Source of the DNA: CAWKEY01 sp963696315
GTDB taxonomy: Bacteria > Pseudomonadota > Gammaproteobacteria > Methylococcales > Methylomonadaceae
NCBI GenBank assembly: GCA_963696315.1
Contig: CAVOJU010000022.1
Location: 115,353 to 179,352, forward strand
Direction of reading: 5' to 3'
DNA length: 64,000 nucleotides
The notes beneath the pieces are model-generated. The model saw only the letters and a list, made by a program, of their open reading frames with translations, was not told where the DNA came from and searched no databases. The position numbers and the translations under genes were made by a program. Shown here in pieces: positions 44,541 through 52,853 of this stretch (its first letter is position 1; each line of letters opens with the position of its first letter).

Positions 44541-45292
44541 AAAACATTCTCCTTAGGCAGCCATGCCTTCAATACATTAATCCGTTCATACCAGGTTAAA
44601 TCCAATTGCAACGGCGTAACCGAAACAAATCCCGCATTGATAGCATAAAAATCGGTTCCGGGGCCGGCATCCTGCTCTGCACCGGGCGGCCCTACCCAGT
44701 AAATGCGTTGTCCGCGTGGATCCTTGCTCTTGATCACAGGTTCTGCTTTATGACGCTGTCCCAAGCGGGTTGCCTGGTAGCCTTTTAAGTCGGCAATAGC
44801 GACATCCGGCACATTGACATTAAGCAAGGTATCGTGCGGTAAGGGATTTTTAGCCAACTGCTGCAGCAGCGTGACTGCCACATGCGCTGCGGTTGCAAAA
44901 TGTTTGGGATTACTGGCCGCCAAAGAAATAGCAACGGCGGGAAGACCCAGGAACCGGCCCTCGGTGGCTGCCGCAACCGTGCCGGAATAAATGACGTCAT
45001 CACCCAGATTTGAACCATGATTAATCCCTGCGAAAACCATATCGGGTTCCTGTTCCAGCAAACCAGTTATCGCCAAATGCACACAATCCGTGGGTGTGCC
45101 ATCCACTTTAATAAAGCCATTATCCGCTCTATGCGCACGCAGCGGCATTTCCAGTGTTAAAGAATTGCTCGCCGCACTGCGGTTTTTGTCCGGGGCAACT
45201 ACTGATATATCGGCATGTTCAGCCAACGCCTTCGCTAATGCACAAAGCCCTTCGGCCAGGTAGCCATCATCATTACTCAACAAAATGTGCAT
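44537..45292 (-). CDS. surE: 5'/3'-nucleotidase SurE
   Basis: SurE is a metal-dependent nucleotidase and exopolyphosphatase. The 251-residue product starts MHILLSNDDGYLAEGL with the metal-binding DD pair; other marks are VVAPDKNRSAASNSLTL, GTPTDCV, and GINHGSNLGDDVIYSGTVAAA. The ATG at 45292 is chosen over the upstream frame from 45373, which would overlap the divergent smr gene. Confidence 0.95.
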   Translation of the reverse strand: MHILLSNDDGYLAEGLCALAKALAEHADISVVAPDKNRSAASNSLTLEMPLRAHRADNGFIKVDGTPTDCVHLAITGLLEQEPDMVFAGINHGSNLGDDVIYSGTVAAATEGRFLGLPAVAISLAASNPKHFATAAHVAVTLLQQLAKNPLPHDTLLNVNVPDVAIADLKGYQATRLGQRHKAEPVIKSKDPRGQRIYWVGPPGAEQDAGPGTDFYAINAGFVSVTPLQLDLTWYERINVLKAWLPKENVL

Positions 45293-45366
45293 TAGCGGTC
45301 GCCGTAAACCTGAATAAGCTATAAAATCAATAATATTAGCAACAATACCTGACAAAATCAGCTTTC

Positions 45367-45936
45367 GTGACAAAAAAAATCCTAAGTTCTGAAGACAAAG
45401 ACTTATTCAGACAATCAATCGGCAAAGTGCGCACTGTAAAAAGCGATAAGGTTTTGTTTACTGCTGAAATAAAACCCCGGCCTTTTCCTAAAACACCCGG
45501 CGTCAATTTGGAAGAGCATTTGCTTGAACCGTTTGAACCAGATATTGAAAAAGTCAGCCAGGAAGACACGCTGGGCTTTTTGTCGCCCGGCCTACAAAAA
45601 AACATTTTGAAAAAACTGCGTCGCGGTCATTTTGGGCTGGATGCGGAAATTGATCTGCATGGTTTAAACAGCAACGAAGCCAGGCGACAGTTACTGAATT
45701 TCCTGCATGCGTGTGTTGTAGATGGCTGCCGATGTGTGCATATCATCCACGGCAAAGGTTATCGCTCGCCGGACAACCACCCCATTCTAAAAAACAACCT
45801 CAACTTGTGGCTAAGACAGCATAAAGACGTGCAGGCCTTTTGCTCGGCACCACCCAAAGACGGTGGCGCCGGCGCGGTATTTGTTTTGTTACAGCTGTCG
45901 GATAAATATGGCAGACCGGATGATGTCGCTTTTTAA
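45367..45936 (+). CDS. Smr-domain protein (YfcN/SmrB-like)
   Basis: The 189-residue protein ends in a Smr domain: LDAEIDLHGLNSNEARRQL, VHIIHGKGYRS, and an AFCSAPPKDGGAGAVFVLL close. Smr domains cleave or nick nucleic acid; SmrB in Escherichia cuts mRNA at collided ribosomes. The N-terminal half is basic and flexible. The start is a GTG at 45367, divergent from surE. Confidence 0.88.
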   Translation: MTKKILSSEDKDLFRQSIGKVRTVKSDKVLFTAEIKPRPFPKTPGVNLEEHLLEPFEPDIEKVSQEDTLGFLSPGLQKNILKKLRRGHFGLDAEIDLHGLNSNEARRQLLNFLHACVVDGCRCVHIIHGKGYRSPDNHPILKNNLNLWLRQHKDVQAFCSAPPKDGGAGAVFVLLQLSDKYGRPDDVAF

Positions 45937-46047
45937 CCTGCTTTAGTTACTTTTTGATACAAAAAAAAAGAATTAATCGAGTCTGACCCTAATAATGCTA
46001 CCTTAAAGTTATTTATTATTAGAATCAATGCGTTGAAATTCAAATAA

Positions 46048-47758
46048 GTAACTTCTCATTACCCACAGGTAGCCGCAGCCCGAATCAAATCAGATAACGG
46101 TGGAATATTGCTTTCGCCACACAACCTATCCTTAAGATAATGCCAAAACGAAATCTTGTGCTTTAGGCATGTCTTTTTTAAGCTGGCAAAGGTATCGCGA
46201 CATCTTCGTCCTGCCTCGCTGCGCGTGCTACCGCTTATTTTTCGTTTTTTAACGTAATCCCGAATATCGCGTTCGCTCAGGTTGTTGTGGAGTGGTAAAT
46301 AAGGTTTGTCGAGAACCCGAAGTAATTCGTGTTGATTGTTGCCCATCCGCTGTAGGGCAAGATTCAGTGTTACGTATGCCGTTTTGGCGCCGCACATCGT
46401 TTTAAATCGGGATTTGATATCTTCAGCCTGGATTGCCGTTGGCTCAAGTTTGTAGGCTTTCAGATCTCGGTAAATCTGCCAGAGTTGTTCGCGTGTGTTA
46501 TCAACGGCTTTAACATGCTCAGCATTTAAGGGAATGAGACGATTGATGATGCGTTCGGCATGAATCCAACACAACGCATGGTCAAAGACATTAAACTGTC
46601 CGGCATCATCGCTGACAATGCTGAGGGTAACGGGAATGCCTTGAGCTAATAGGCCCCCCATTAAAGCGCCTTCGGTGATAATTCGCCGATGCCGCTTGGT
46701 TTTGATGCCCTGCTGATTCAGCCATTTCTCCCAATCGAGAGCGGTTTCGATACGTACCACCTTATCTACAGGATCGGCTAGCGGAAGGCTACACAACGCT
46801 TCACCCTGAAATTCAAGCTCAAGACGCGCTAACAGAATAGGCGGCAGTTTTTGTTGTTCCATATACGCGAAGGCGCCGGTATTCAGCACATAGAAATGGT
46901 TGCTGCCTTGGCCTAAACAGCTGAGGAAGTTAATGCGGCTTTTGCTTTCCGTGCTACTAAACCAGGCAAACAGCTCATTGCCGATATGTGTGCAATAGCC
47001 GTTTTTGCCATCATGGCGCGCTCCGGTGTCATCGGTATGTATATACTGCGAGACGGACAATCCGGCTTGTAGTAATTGGTCTTTTTCATCATGGAACAGA
47101 TCCAAGCCATCGGTGATAAACTGGCTTAACCGGCCGCTGGATAGTTCAACCCCCAAGTCCTGCAATTGTTTCAACAGCAGCGGTTGGGTGACATGTTGAT
47201 GATGGTATTGATAGAGGATGAAACTGATCAAGTGGTTGCCAAAGTGGCAGCCGTTAAGCCCGTCGGGTAGCTGTCCTGACACATAACTGCCATCTGCTGT
47301 TTGGTATTGGGCTAAGCGATAGCAGGTATTGAAGGTCTCAAATTTAATATTTTGAATGACCACGTCCCGATAACCCTTAAAAGTTGAGCCTTCTGGAATA
47401 GTATCGGGGTGGATGTCGAACGTGGCATCAATCTTAAGATGATCAGTTTTACTGCGTTTCGGCCCTTTGTTCTTTTTAGACTTGTCGCCATCATCGCTGT
47501 TCTCATCACCGTCTTCGGCCGAGTCCCCGTCCATTTTGCTGGGTTTTATTTTGGGTTTAGTGGTTTCGCCCTTGAGCTTAAGTATTTCTTGCTCCAGTTT
47601 GTCTATCTGTATTTGCTGCCACGCAAGCAATTCCAGCAGCCCATCGACTAGCGGTGTGCGCTCTTCGTTACTGATTTTGGGTAATTGTGGCTTAAGTGAA
47701 TCCATGCGACTATTTTAACTTAATTTTTAGGTGCTACCTGCGATTAATGAGAAGTTAC
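46048..47758 (-). mobile_element. IS66-like insertion sequence (single-ORF type)
   Basis: The element is bounded by inverted repeats of about 26 bp (46048-46073 and 47733-47758, first 14 bp identical: GTAACTTCTCATTA) and encodes one transposase. It lacks tnpA and tnpB, like the ISBst12 subgroup of IS66. No 8-bp target duplication is visible, which may mean later rearrangement next to the intron. Confidence 0.82.
46059..47705 (-). CDS. IS66-family transposase
   Basis: The 548-residue transposase has an N-terminal leucine-zipper-like region and an acidic/Lys linker (about 45-90). The catalytic domain follows with IHTDDTGARHDGKNGYC, SIVSDDAGQFNVFDHALCWIHAER and the late NNLSERDIRDYVKKRKISG segment carrying the acidic residue. 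The frame is intact and its stop lies inside the terminal repeat. It appears potentially active. Confidence 0.88.
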   Translation of the reverse strand: MDSLKPQLPKISNEERTPLVDGLLELLAWQQIQIDKLEQEILKLKGETTKPKIKPSKMDGDSAEDGDENSDDGDKSKKNKGPKRSKTDHLKIDATFDIHPDTIPEGSTFKGYRDVVIQNIKFETFNTCYRLAQYQTADGSYVSGQLPDGLNGCHFGNHLISFILYQYHHQHVTQPLLLKQLQDLGVELSSGRLSQFITDGLDLFHDEKDQLLQAGLSVSQYIHTDDTGARHDGKNGYCTHIGNELFAWFSSTESKSRINFLSCLGQGSNHFYVLNTGAFAYMEQQKLPPILLARLELEFQGEALCSLPLADPVDKVVRIETALDWEKWLNQQGIKTKRHRRIITEGALMGGLLAQGIPVTLSIVSDDAGQFNVFDHALCWIHAERIINRLIPLNAEHVKAVDNTREQLWQIYRDLKAYKLEPTAIQAEDIKSRFKTMCGAKTAYVTLNLALQRMGNNQHELLRVLDKPYLPLHNNLSERDIRDYVKKRKISGSTRSEAGRRCRDTFASLKKTCLKHKISFWHYLKDRLCGESNIPPLSDLIRAAATCG

Positions 47759-47793
47759 CTGTTTGGCAACCCAACATCATCCGACCGCTTTTT

Positions 47794-47819
47794 GTTGGGT
47801 TGACTGGCGTCAACCCAAC
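47794..47819 (+). other. Terminator-like hairpin just before the group II intron
   Basis: GTTGGGTTGAC (47794-47804) pairs perfectly with GTCAACCCAAC (47809-47819) around TGGC. The intron begins 3 bp later at 47823. Group IIC introns are known to insert directly behind such stem-loops, so this is the likely target motif. The short gap 47759-47822 has no gene. Confidence 0.75.
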
Positions 47820-48517
47820 CTAGTGTGCCCGGCATGGGCTAAAACTTGTTATCTGAAAGGAGATAACCGGAAGTAGTAACGACAACCGTAGCGAAACGCA
47901 AGGGGGAAACCGCGAGGTCAGCCTGAAAGAAGCGCGTAGCAAATGCACGACCGTAGGAACACGAACAAGCAGCGAGGCAGGGTGTGGGCGATGAGTGTGC
48001 TAGGAAACACGAAATCCAACGGTTACCGAATGACACATCAAGTAGAGCTTGGCGGCACGGGCAGAAAGTTTTAGGACCTTTCCCGGGGAGATCTCCGGCA
48101 TGAGAGTGCTGGAGAAGTCAGCAGAGGCCGTAGTAGTGAGGAAGTCCCTGTAACGGGGGTGGAGCGAAGGGCCGAAGAATCAAGATCATTAATCCAAACG
48201 AGGTTAACCGGACGCGAACAGTATTTTGAAACAAGCGGGCGTAGCCGCGGTGCGGCAAACTACCCCCTTGGCGGTGAACAAGAAACAAGGTGGATTCCTT
48301 GTGGACAAAGACGCGCGGGATGCAAGCTAAGGTTAGCGGTAAAAGGAGAAAGGAAATGACAGAAGAGTGTTTGATGGATGCAATACTTCATCCACTAAAC
48401 CTGCAATATGCCCAAGAGGCGGTAAGACGCAACAAAGGCTGTGCGGGGATAGACGGGAAAAGTATTGCAGAGACAGAGCAGCATTGGCAACAACACCTGC
48501 CTGAAATCGAAGCAAAG

Positions 48518-50611
48518 TTAAGAACAGGCGCTTACGTTCCAACGCCGCTGATGGGTATGAAAATAGCCAAAGCCAATGGCGGGGAGCGGCTGTTGGGAAT
48601 TCCTACGGTACAAGACCGTATTATCCAACAGGCGGTGCAACAAATCGTAACGGATAAATTCGATAGAGGGTTTAGTCCGCACAGTTACGGCTACCGAGCC
48701 GGACACAGTGCGCAGCAGGCTGTGTTGATGGCTCGATCCTATGTTCGGGAGGGGAAAAGCTGGGTAGTCGATATAGACATCAGCGCGTTCTTTGACGAAG
48801 TCAATCATGACATATTGCTGCATCAACTCAGCCGGAAAATCGAAGACAAACAGCTGTTGGATCTGATTAGACGCTATTTGAAAACAGGCATCATGATAAA
48901 TGGCAAAGTCGAGCGCCGTGATAAAGGAACCCCACAGGGTAGCCCGCTCACTCCCCTTACACAAAAGATAACTTTTATCGCTCTGTGCCGTATCTTGCTG
49001 AGTAGGCGATTTAGATGTTTTCGGATTGCCGACTGCCGGCGTAGCCTGTACCGGAATCGAATGCTTGATCGTAATCAAATCTTTTCCCACAATGACCTCT
49101 TTGACCAGCAGCCTCATGATCTTTTGGCGCTGACCAATGTCGAGGGTATCGGCATTTGAGCGCAAGCGCTCCAGAAATGCAGTGAGGGTTTCGGCTAAGC
49201 GTAAATAGGCCGCCCGATCTGCCGTTTGGTGTGTAATTGCCTGGAGCTCTGCCTGCATAGCTTGTTCTCGTTGTCGTAATGGCGGCATTCTGATACGAAG
49301 TTCATCAATCGAGAGCAACTCTTCCTGATAGGCTGTGAGTAATCTCTCCATACTTTTGCGTACGCGAATTAAATCACGGTTCAGCGTTTCCAGTCGGCGT
49401 TTGGTTGGGCTGGAATCTTGGGCGGCTTCCAGTCGGCGATTCAACTCGTTTTGAATCAGTGTCGGGCTCTCCAGTAGGTGCAGAATTTCGTTCCAAACCA
49501 GTTGATCTAGTAAATCCTGGCGAATGGGTTTTTCATCACAGAGGGCTTTTCCTCCATGGCGATAAGCGTCAGAACCTGTACAACGGTAGTAGTAAATTTT
49601 ATGTGCCGATGTCCGTGACGAATTTCGATAGAGGGCGTAGCTACACTGGCGACAATGCACCAGACCTTGGAGAATACTGGGTTCAATGGTACGTCGTGGC
49701 CCTTGCTGTTTGTTATAGATCAGTTTTTCCTGAGCCAAGGCGAAGGTTTCCTCACTAACCAAAGCGGGTACCGGAATTTCTATCCATTCGCTATGTGGTC
49801 GTTCATGGTTAGCACTATTACGAGATGATATGCCGCCGCGCAACCGCAGTGGTCGGGTAATGCGTTGACGTGCCGTTATAGCGGTTTTGCCAAAACAGGC
49901 GCGGCCTTGGTAGGCCGGATTACGCAGGATCGCCCAGATCACAGAACGCTCCCAGCGGGGCTTTTGTTTCCGGGTGGGCACGCCTAACTCGGTCAACTGG
50001 CGAGTAATCGCGCCAATACTCAGTCCTTCCACCGCATACAGATTGAAGATTTTGCGCACGACATCCGCTTCGCTTTCGATAATTTCATAGTAGGCTGCCG
50101 ATTCATCGGTTTTGCGGATATATCGATAACCATAGGGCGCGCCACTCAATACGCTGACTTCACCTTGTTTTGCCCGATGCCGCTTGCCACGTCGTGAGCG
50201 TTCCAAAATTTGTGCCCGCTCGTATTCGGCAATCATACCCTGAAACTGTAACAGCAATTGATCTTCCGGGGTACCTGAGTGCGGCGCTTTGATGAACACC
50301 ATCTCGACGCCATGACGGGCTAATTCTTCAGTCAGCAAGACCTGATAGGCATATTTCCGGCTCAACCGATCTGGGGATAGCGCCAGAACCGATTGAATTT
50401 GACCTTCTGCCGCTAAATCCCGGATTCGCTCAAGCCCTGGCCTGATTAAATTGGCTCCACTATAACCTTCATCTTCGAAAATCCATTCATCCGGTACTTG
50501 GTAATTTTCTTGGCGGGCAAACTCTATCAGCGCCGCCGTCTGACTGGCTATGGTCTTCTCCTCCTTCTGCTGATCCGAAGAGACGCGGGCATAAATGGCG
50601 GCTGTTTTCAT
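48518..50611 (-). CDS. Large serine recombinase
   Basis: The resolvase domain opens AAIYARVSSDQQKEEKTI, with the catalytic Ser at residue 11 and DRLSRKYAYQ holding the Arg residues. A recombinase domain follows (about 165-275; GAPYGYRYIRKT, WAILRNPAYQG). Next come a zinc ribbon (CRQCSYALYRN, later Cys in SDAYRHGGKALCD) and a coiled-coil region (about 395-470). About 553 codons lie inside the element. The frame has no stop there and reads 144 codons into the antisense strand of the RT gene, ending at 48518. It presumably drives excision and integration of the element. Confidence 0.88.
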   Translation of the reverse strand: MKTAAIYARVSSDQQKEEKTIASQTAALIEFARQENYQVPDEWIFEDEGYSGANLIRPGLERIRDLAAEGQIQSVLALSPDRLSRKYAYQVLLTEELARHGVEMVFIKAPHSGTPEDQLLLQFQGMIAEYERAQILERSRRGKRHRAKQGEVSVLSGAPYGYRYIRKTDESAAYYEIIESEADVVRKIFNLYAVEGLSIGAITRQLTELGVPTRKQKPRWERSVIWAILRNPAYQGRACFGKTAITARQRITRPLRLRGGISSRNSANHERPHSEWIEIPVPALVSEETFALAQEKLIYNKQQGPRRTIEPSILQGLVHCRQCSYALYRNSSRTSAHKIYYYRCTGSDAYRHGGKALCDEKPIRQDLLDQLVWNEILHLLESPTLIQNELNRRLEAAQDSSPTKRRLETLNRDLIRVRKSMERLLTAYQEELLSIDELRIRMPPLRQREQAMQAELQAITHQTADRAAYLRLAETLTAFLERLRSNADTLDIGQRQKIMRLLVKEVIVGKDLITIKHSIPVQATPAVGNPKTSKSPTQQDTAQSDKSYLLCKGSERATLWGSFITALDFAIYHDACFQIASNQIQQLFVFDFPAELMQQYVMIDFVKERADVYIDYPAFPLPNIGSSHQHSLLRTVSGSVAVTVRTKPSIEFIRYDLLHRLLDNTVLYRRNSQQPLPAIGFGYFHTHQRRWNVSACS
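48959..48975 (+). repeat. Left inverted motif of the serine-recombinase element
   Basis: ACACAAAAGATAACTTT stands 8 bp inside the left junction. Its inverted partner is at 51165-51181 with one mismatch. It is likely the recombinase-binding half of the attachment site. Confidence 0.7.
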
Positions 50612-50762
50612 GGCTTTCCCCTTTTAGTCCTGTGGATTCATCAATACGGCGTTCCCGGTTAGGAACCAGAATGGCAAATACTTGCTCCAGCTTGGTGGCT
50701 TGCAGACGATCAAAAGCATATTCCAACTCAATATCATGACTTCGCCAGGAGCGATTAGCCAT
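50487..50762 (-). CDS. Small unknown protein of the recombinase element
   Basis: The 91-residue frame starts MANRSWRSHDIELEYAFDRL at 50762 and continues KLEQVFAILVPNRERRI. It overlaps the regulator stop by 8 bp and its last 42 codons overlap the recombinase start. The first 50 residues look like a genuine small protein, while the overlapped part is Arg/Gly-rich and less convincing. No family was recognised. Its tight position suggests an accessory factor for the recombinase. Confidence 0.6.
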   Translation of the reverse strand: MANRSWRSHDIELEYAFDRLQATKLEQVFAILVPNRERRIDESTGLKGESHENSRHLCPRLFGSAEGGEDHSQSDGGADRVCPPRKLPSTG

Positions 50763-51084
50763 GGCGGTGCAGCTTGTCGAGAAAACTGACGATGGCCTGC
50801 GCCACGATCTCGCCTATCGTCATACCGCTGGTTTGTGCATACGACCGAAGCCGGCTCACAACATCCGCAGGTATTTTGATCGTGATTGGGATAGAGGGTG
50901 AAGCGACCAAGACTGGCGCATCGATTTCCTGAGCATCCTGAAGGTATCGGTAAGCTTGTCGGCGTGATAAACCAAACTGTTGGGCCAATATTTCGGCTGC
51001 TTCGGCTAAGGTATAACCCTTCGCCAGCAAGTCGAATGCGGCATTCAGACGGTGAGTTTTGTCGGTGTTTGAGGATCGCGTCAT
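50755..51084 (-). CDS. HTH plus ribbon-helix-helix regulator of the recombinase element
   Basis: The 109-residue protein has an N-terminal HTH (LLAKGYTLAEAAEILAQQFG, then SRRQAYRYLQDA) and a C-terminal ribbon-helix-helix-like segment (ITIKIPADVVSRLRSYAQ). Both are DNA-binding folds. It is the first gene of the element's operon, with an 8-bp inverted repeat across its start codon, and may repress the operon or act as a directionality factor. This role is inferred. Confidence 0.75.
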   Translation of the reverse strand: MTRSSNTDKTHRLNAAFDLLAKGYTLAEAAEILAQQFGLSRRQAYRYLQDAQEIDAPVLVASPSIPITIKIPADVVSRLRSYAQTSGMTIGEIVAQAIVSFLDKLHRHG

Positions 51085-51117
51085 GAGACATATATTTATT
51101 ACCTTTTACGTCTCATG
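51082..51117 (-). promoter_or_regulatory. Inverted repeat across the regulator start, putative operator
   Basis: CATGAGAC at 51082-51089 is the exact reverse complement of GTCTCATG at 51110-51117, 20 bp apart. The left arm contains the start codon of the HTH/RHH gene. The AT-rich spacer could hold the promoter. Autoregulation is an inference. Confidence 0.5.
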
Positions 51118-51164
51118 TCAATCAATGAATTTGATCGGCAGAATGAAATTTGCCGCTCAAACTC

Positions 51165-51181
51165 AAAGTTCTCTTTTGTGT
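51165..51181 (-). repeat. Right inverted motif of the serine-recombinase element
   Basis: The reverse complement reads ACACAAAAGAGAACTTT and matches the left motif at 16 of 17 positions. It lies 12 bp inside the right junction. Confidence 0.7.
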
Positions 51182-51864
51182 CTATGGCGTAATCAGCCCT
51201 CTACTGGCGAACATATATTTAGATAAACTGGACAAAGAACTGGAAAAGCGAGAACTCAGTTTCTGCCGCTACGCAGATGATATAACCATCTACGTCAGCA
51301 GCGAACGTAGCGCCAAAAGGGTCTTGGAAAGTCTGACAGCATGGATCGCAAAGCATTTAAAACTTAGCGTTAATCAAGATAAAAGTGGTACAGGCCGGCC
51401 GTGGGAGCGGCAGTTTCTGAGTTTTCAGATCACCGAAGACGGCGAAATCGCTATTGCCCCAAAAGCTATCCAGGGTTACAAAGCTAACGTTCGTAGTCTC
51501 TGGAATGCAAGGCAAAGTGTGACCAGCAAACAGCTGGTTGAGCAATGGCGGGAATACAGCATCGGTTGGTGGAGCTACTTCAAACTGGCAAGCAAGCGTT
51601 GGAATATCGAACAACTCGCTGGTTGGACACGCCGCCACATGCGTAAATGTTTCTGGCAGCGCTGGCATAACAAGAAAGGGCGACTTAACGCCTTGCGCAG
51701 ATTAAGGGCAAAACCACATCATCTAAAAGTGGCGAGCAGTTCACGCGGCGCATGGCGAATAGCGAGTAGCCCGGTTCTACATACCGTCCTGAGCAATGCC
51801 ACGTTAAGACGCTATGGATTATATGCACCATCGGAACTCTCGACAGCATAAGCTGCCGGATTCA

Positions 51865-51931
51865 ACCGCCGTTGCGGAAAACCGCATTGCCGGTGGTGTG
51901 GGAGAGGTGACGGGCGCAATCCCGTTACCTC
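51865..51931 (+). ncRNA. Group II intron domains V and VI
   Basis: The region 51865-51897 folds into a 7-bp lower stem with a short internal bulge and an upper GCGG-AAAA-CCGC hairpin, as expected for catalytic domain V. The second hairpin (51904-51914 with 51921-51931) is the domain VI analogue, followed by CGACCCGAT. Assignment is by manual folding; the branch-point A was not fixed. Confidence 0.65.
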
Positions 51932-52001
51932 GACCCGATCCCAAACCACAATCTGCCCTGAACCACGACCTGTCTTAAACCGTAATTTACCTTAAAACTG
52001 C

Positions 52002-52530
52002 TCACTCGTGGCCGATTCCTTCGGGGAATGGTATGTCCCCCGCACCCCAATCGGCCGGTAAAATTCCCTGGCGGATATATCGATGGATGCTGCTGTATAT
52101 CCAATCAATCGGTCTTGCAACATAACCATGTTTGACGGGATTGTAATGAATGTAATCAATGTGGTGGGCAAAATCCCGTTCATCCCGGACTCGATGTTCC
52201 CAGAAACGCCGTTGCCATATGGCCTGTTCCTTCTTATGGCGCCGACTGTTAAATACGTAGGGACGTTATGGTTACGGTGAATGCGCGTTTAATATTGCGC
52301 CAACACATCGAATAATCGGCATCCCCAGGCGGTAATGTCCAAATGGCATGGATATGGTCCGGCATAATGACGATGGCATCGATGGTAAACGGCCGACGCG
52401 CCATCTCTTCACGGAATGCGGTGCGTAATGCGGCAATCGTTACCGGATGGTTAAATAACTGCATGCGACGAAACGTTACGGCGGTAAAAAAATACGTCGC
52501 GCCATGGGTATAATCACGGCGGTATTGCAT
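52002..52530 (-). pseudogene. REP-associated tyrosine transposase (RAYT), frameshift near 52254
   Basis: The N-terminal frame carries HGATYFFTAVTFRRM and the MPDHIHAIWTLPPGD motif of Y1 (HUH-type) transposases. After ITSL the frame breaks at about 52254. The continuation is SRRHKKEQAIWQRRFWEHRV, then HHIDYIHYNPVKHGYV, ending at 52002. The catalytic Tyr lies in the DYIHYNPVKHG segment. One base removed gives a full-length protein of about 176 residues. Such enzymes mobilise REP palindromes. Confidence 0.82.
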
Positions 52531-52853
52531 GTCTGAATTATATCTGTTTGGGTTCAACCTACGTTATCTTCGGTGCATGTTGTTCATGCCTACGTTACCA
52601 ATTTAAAATGCCGTTTAGTCCGGCAGGGTGGACACATGCTTTTTTGGAAATAAATAATATTAGACTCGATTGATTGGTGGTTTTTAGTGAAGTTCATTCT
52701 TGGAAAAACGGGGTTAGTGGAAGAGCGGATTGAGTAGAAAGCTGGCGACCTGGTCCCATAGAGCGAATCTACCTGTTTCCGCCCCTTTCGTCTGGCGGTG
52801 TCTAAATAGTTCCACCTTAGTCAATAGTTGCCAACCCGCCCTCATTTTTAAGG
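52531..52853. other. Intergenic stretch without recognised gene
   Basis: The 323-bp gap lies between the RAYT gene and the lipoprotein relic. It contains short text resembling the hairpin before the intron (GGGTTCAACCTACG near 52551-52565), possibly part of a dispersed repeat. I see no promoter, RNA or gene that I can support. Confidence 0.4.

Larger units (their letters stand above)
48951..51195 (-). mobile_element. 2.2-kb serine-recombinase element inserted in the intron RT gene
   Basis: The host sequence ends in GCTCA at 48950 and resumes with CAGCCC at 51194, so CA is present at both junctions and once in the restored target. Near each end is a 17-bp inverted motif (48959-48975 and 51165-51181, 16 of 17 matching). 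The element carries, on the minus strand, an HTH/RHH protein, a small unknown ORF and a large serine recombinase. A 2-bp duplication fits the 2-nt staggered cuts of serine recombinases. Confidence 0.85.
48356..51851 (+). pseudogene. Group II intron reverse transcriptase/maturase, split by insertion
   Basis: The first 595 nt (48356-48950) encode RT fingers up to GTPQGSPL, including VVDIDISAFFDEVNHDIL. The remaining 656 nt (51196-51851) continue SPLLANIYLDKLDKEL, the catalytic YADD in FCRYADDITIYV and the maturase domain. Together they make exactly 417 codons (416 residues), the size of class C enzymes without an endonuclease domain. A good ribosome-binding site (AGGAGAAAGGA) precedes the ATG. 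The insertion after the first part abolishes the protein unless excised. Confidence 0.9.
47823..51939 (+). mobile_element. Group II (IIC-type) intron, interrupted by a recombinase element
   Basis: The intron opens with GTGTGCCCGGCATGGG (GUGYG consensus) at 47823. Its structured RNA part reaches to the RT start at 48356. A domain V-like hairpin lies at 51865-51897, a domain VI-like hairpin at 51904-51931, and the end is near CCCGAT at 51939. Without the 2,245-bp insertion its length is about 1.87 kb, normal for a bacterial group II intron. The endonuclease-free short RT, the CGC-like domain V triad and the preceding terminator-like hairpin point to class IIC. Confidence 0.82.

Noticed and set aside
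48290..48355. Earlier in-frame start for the intron RT
   Set aside because: The ATG at 48356 follows a strong ribosome-binding site and gives the normal class C length; the upstream codons belong to structured intron RNA.
48518..48950. C-terminal 144 residues of the recombinase frame as a genuine domain
   Set aside because: This part is exactly antisense to the intron RT gene and outside the element, so it is an accidental extension.
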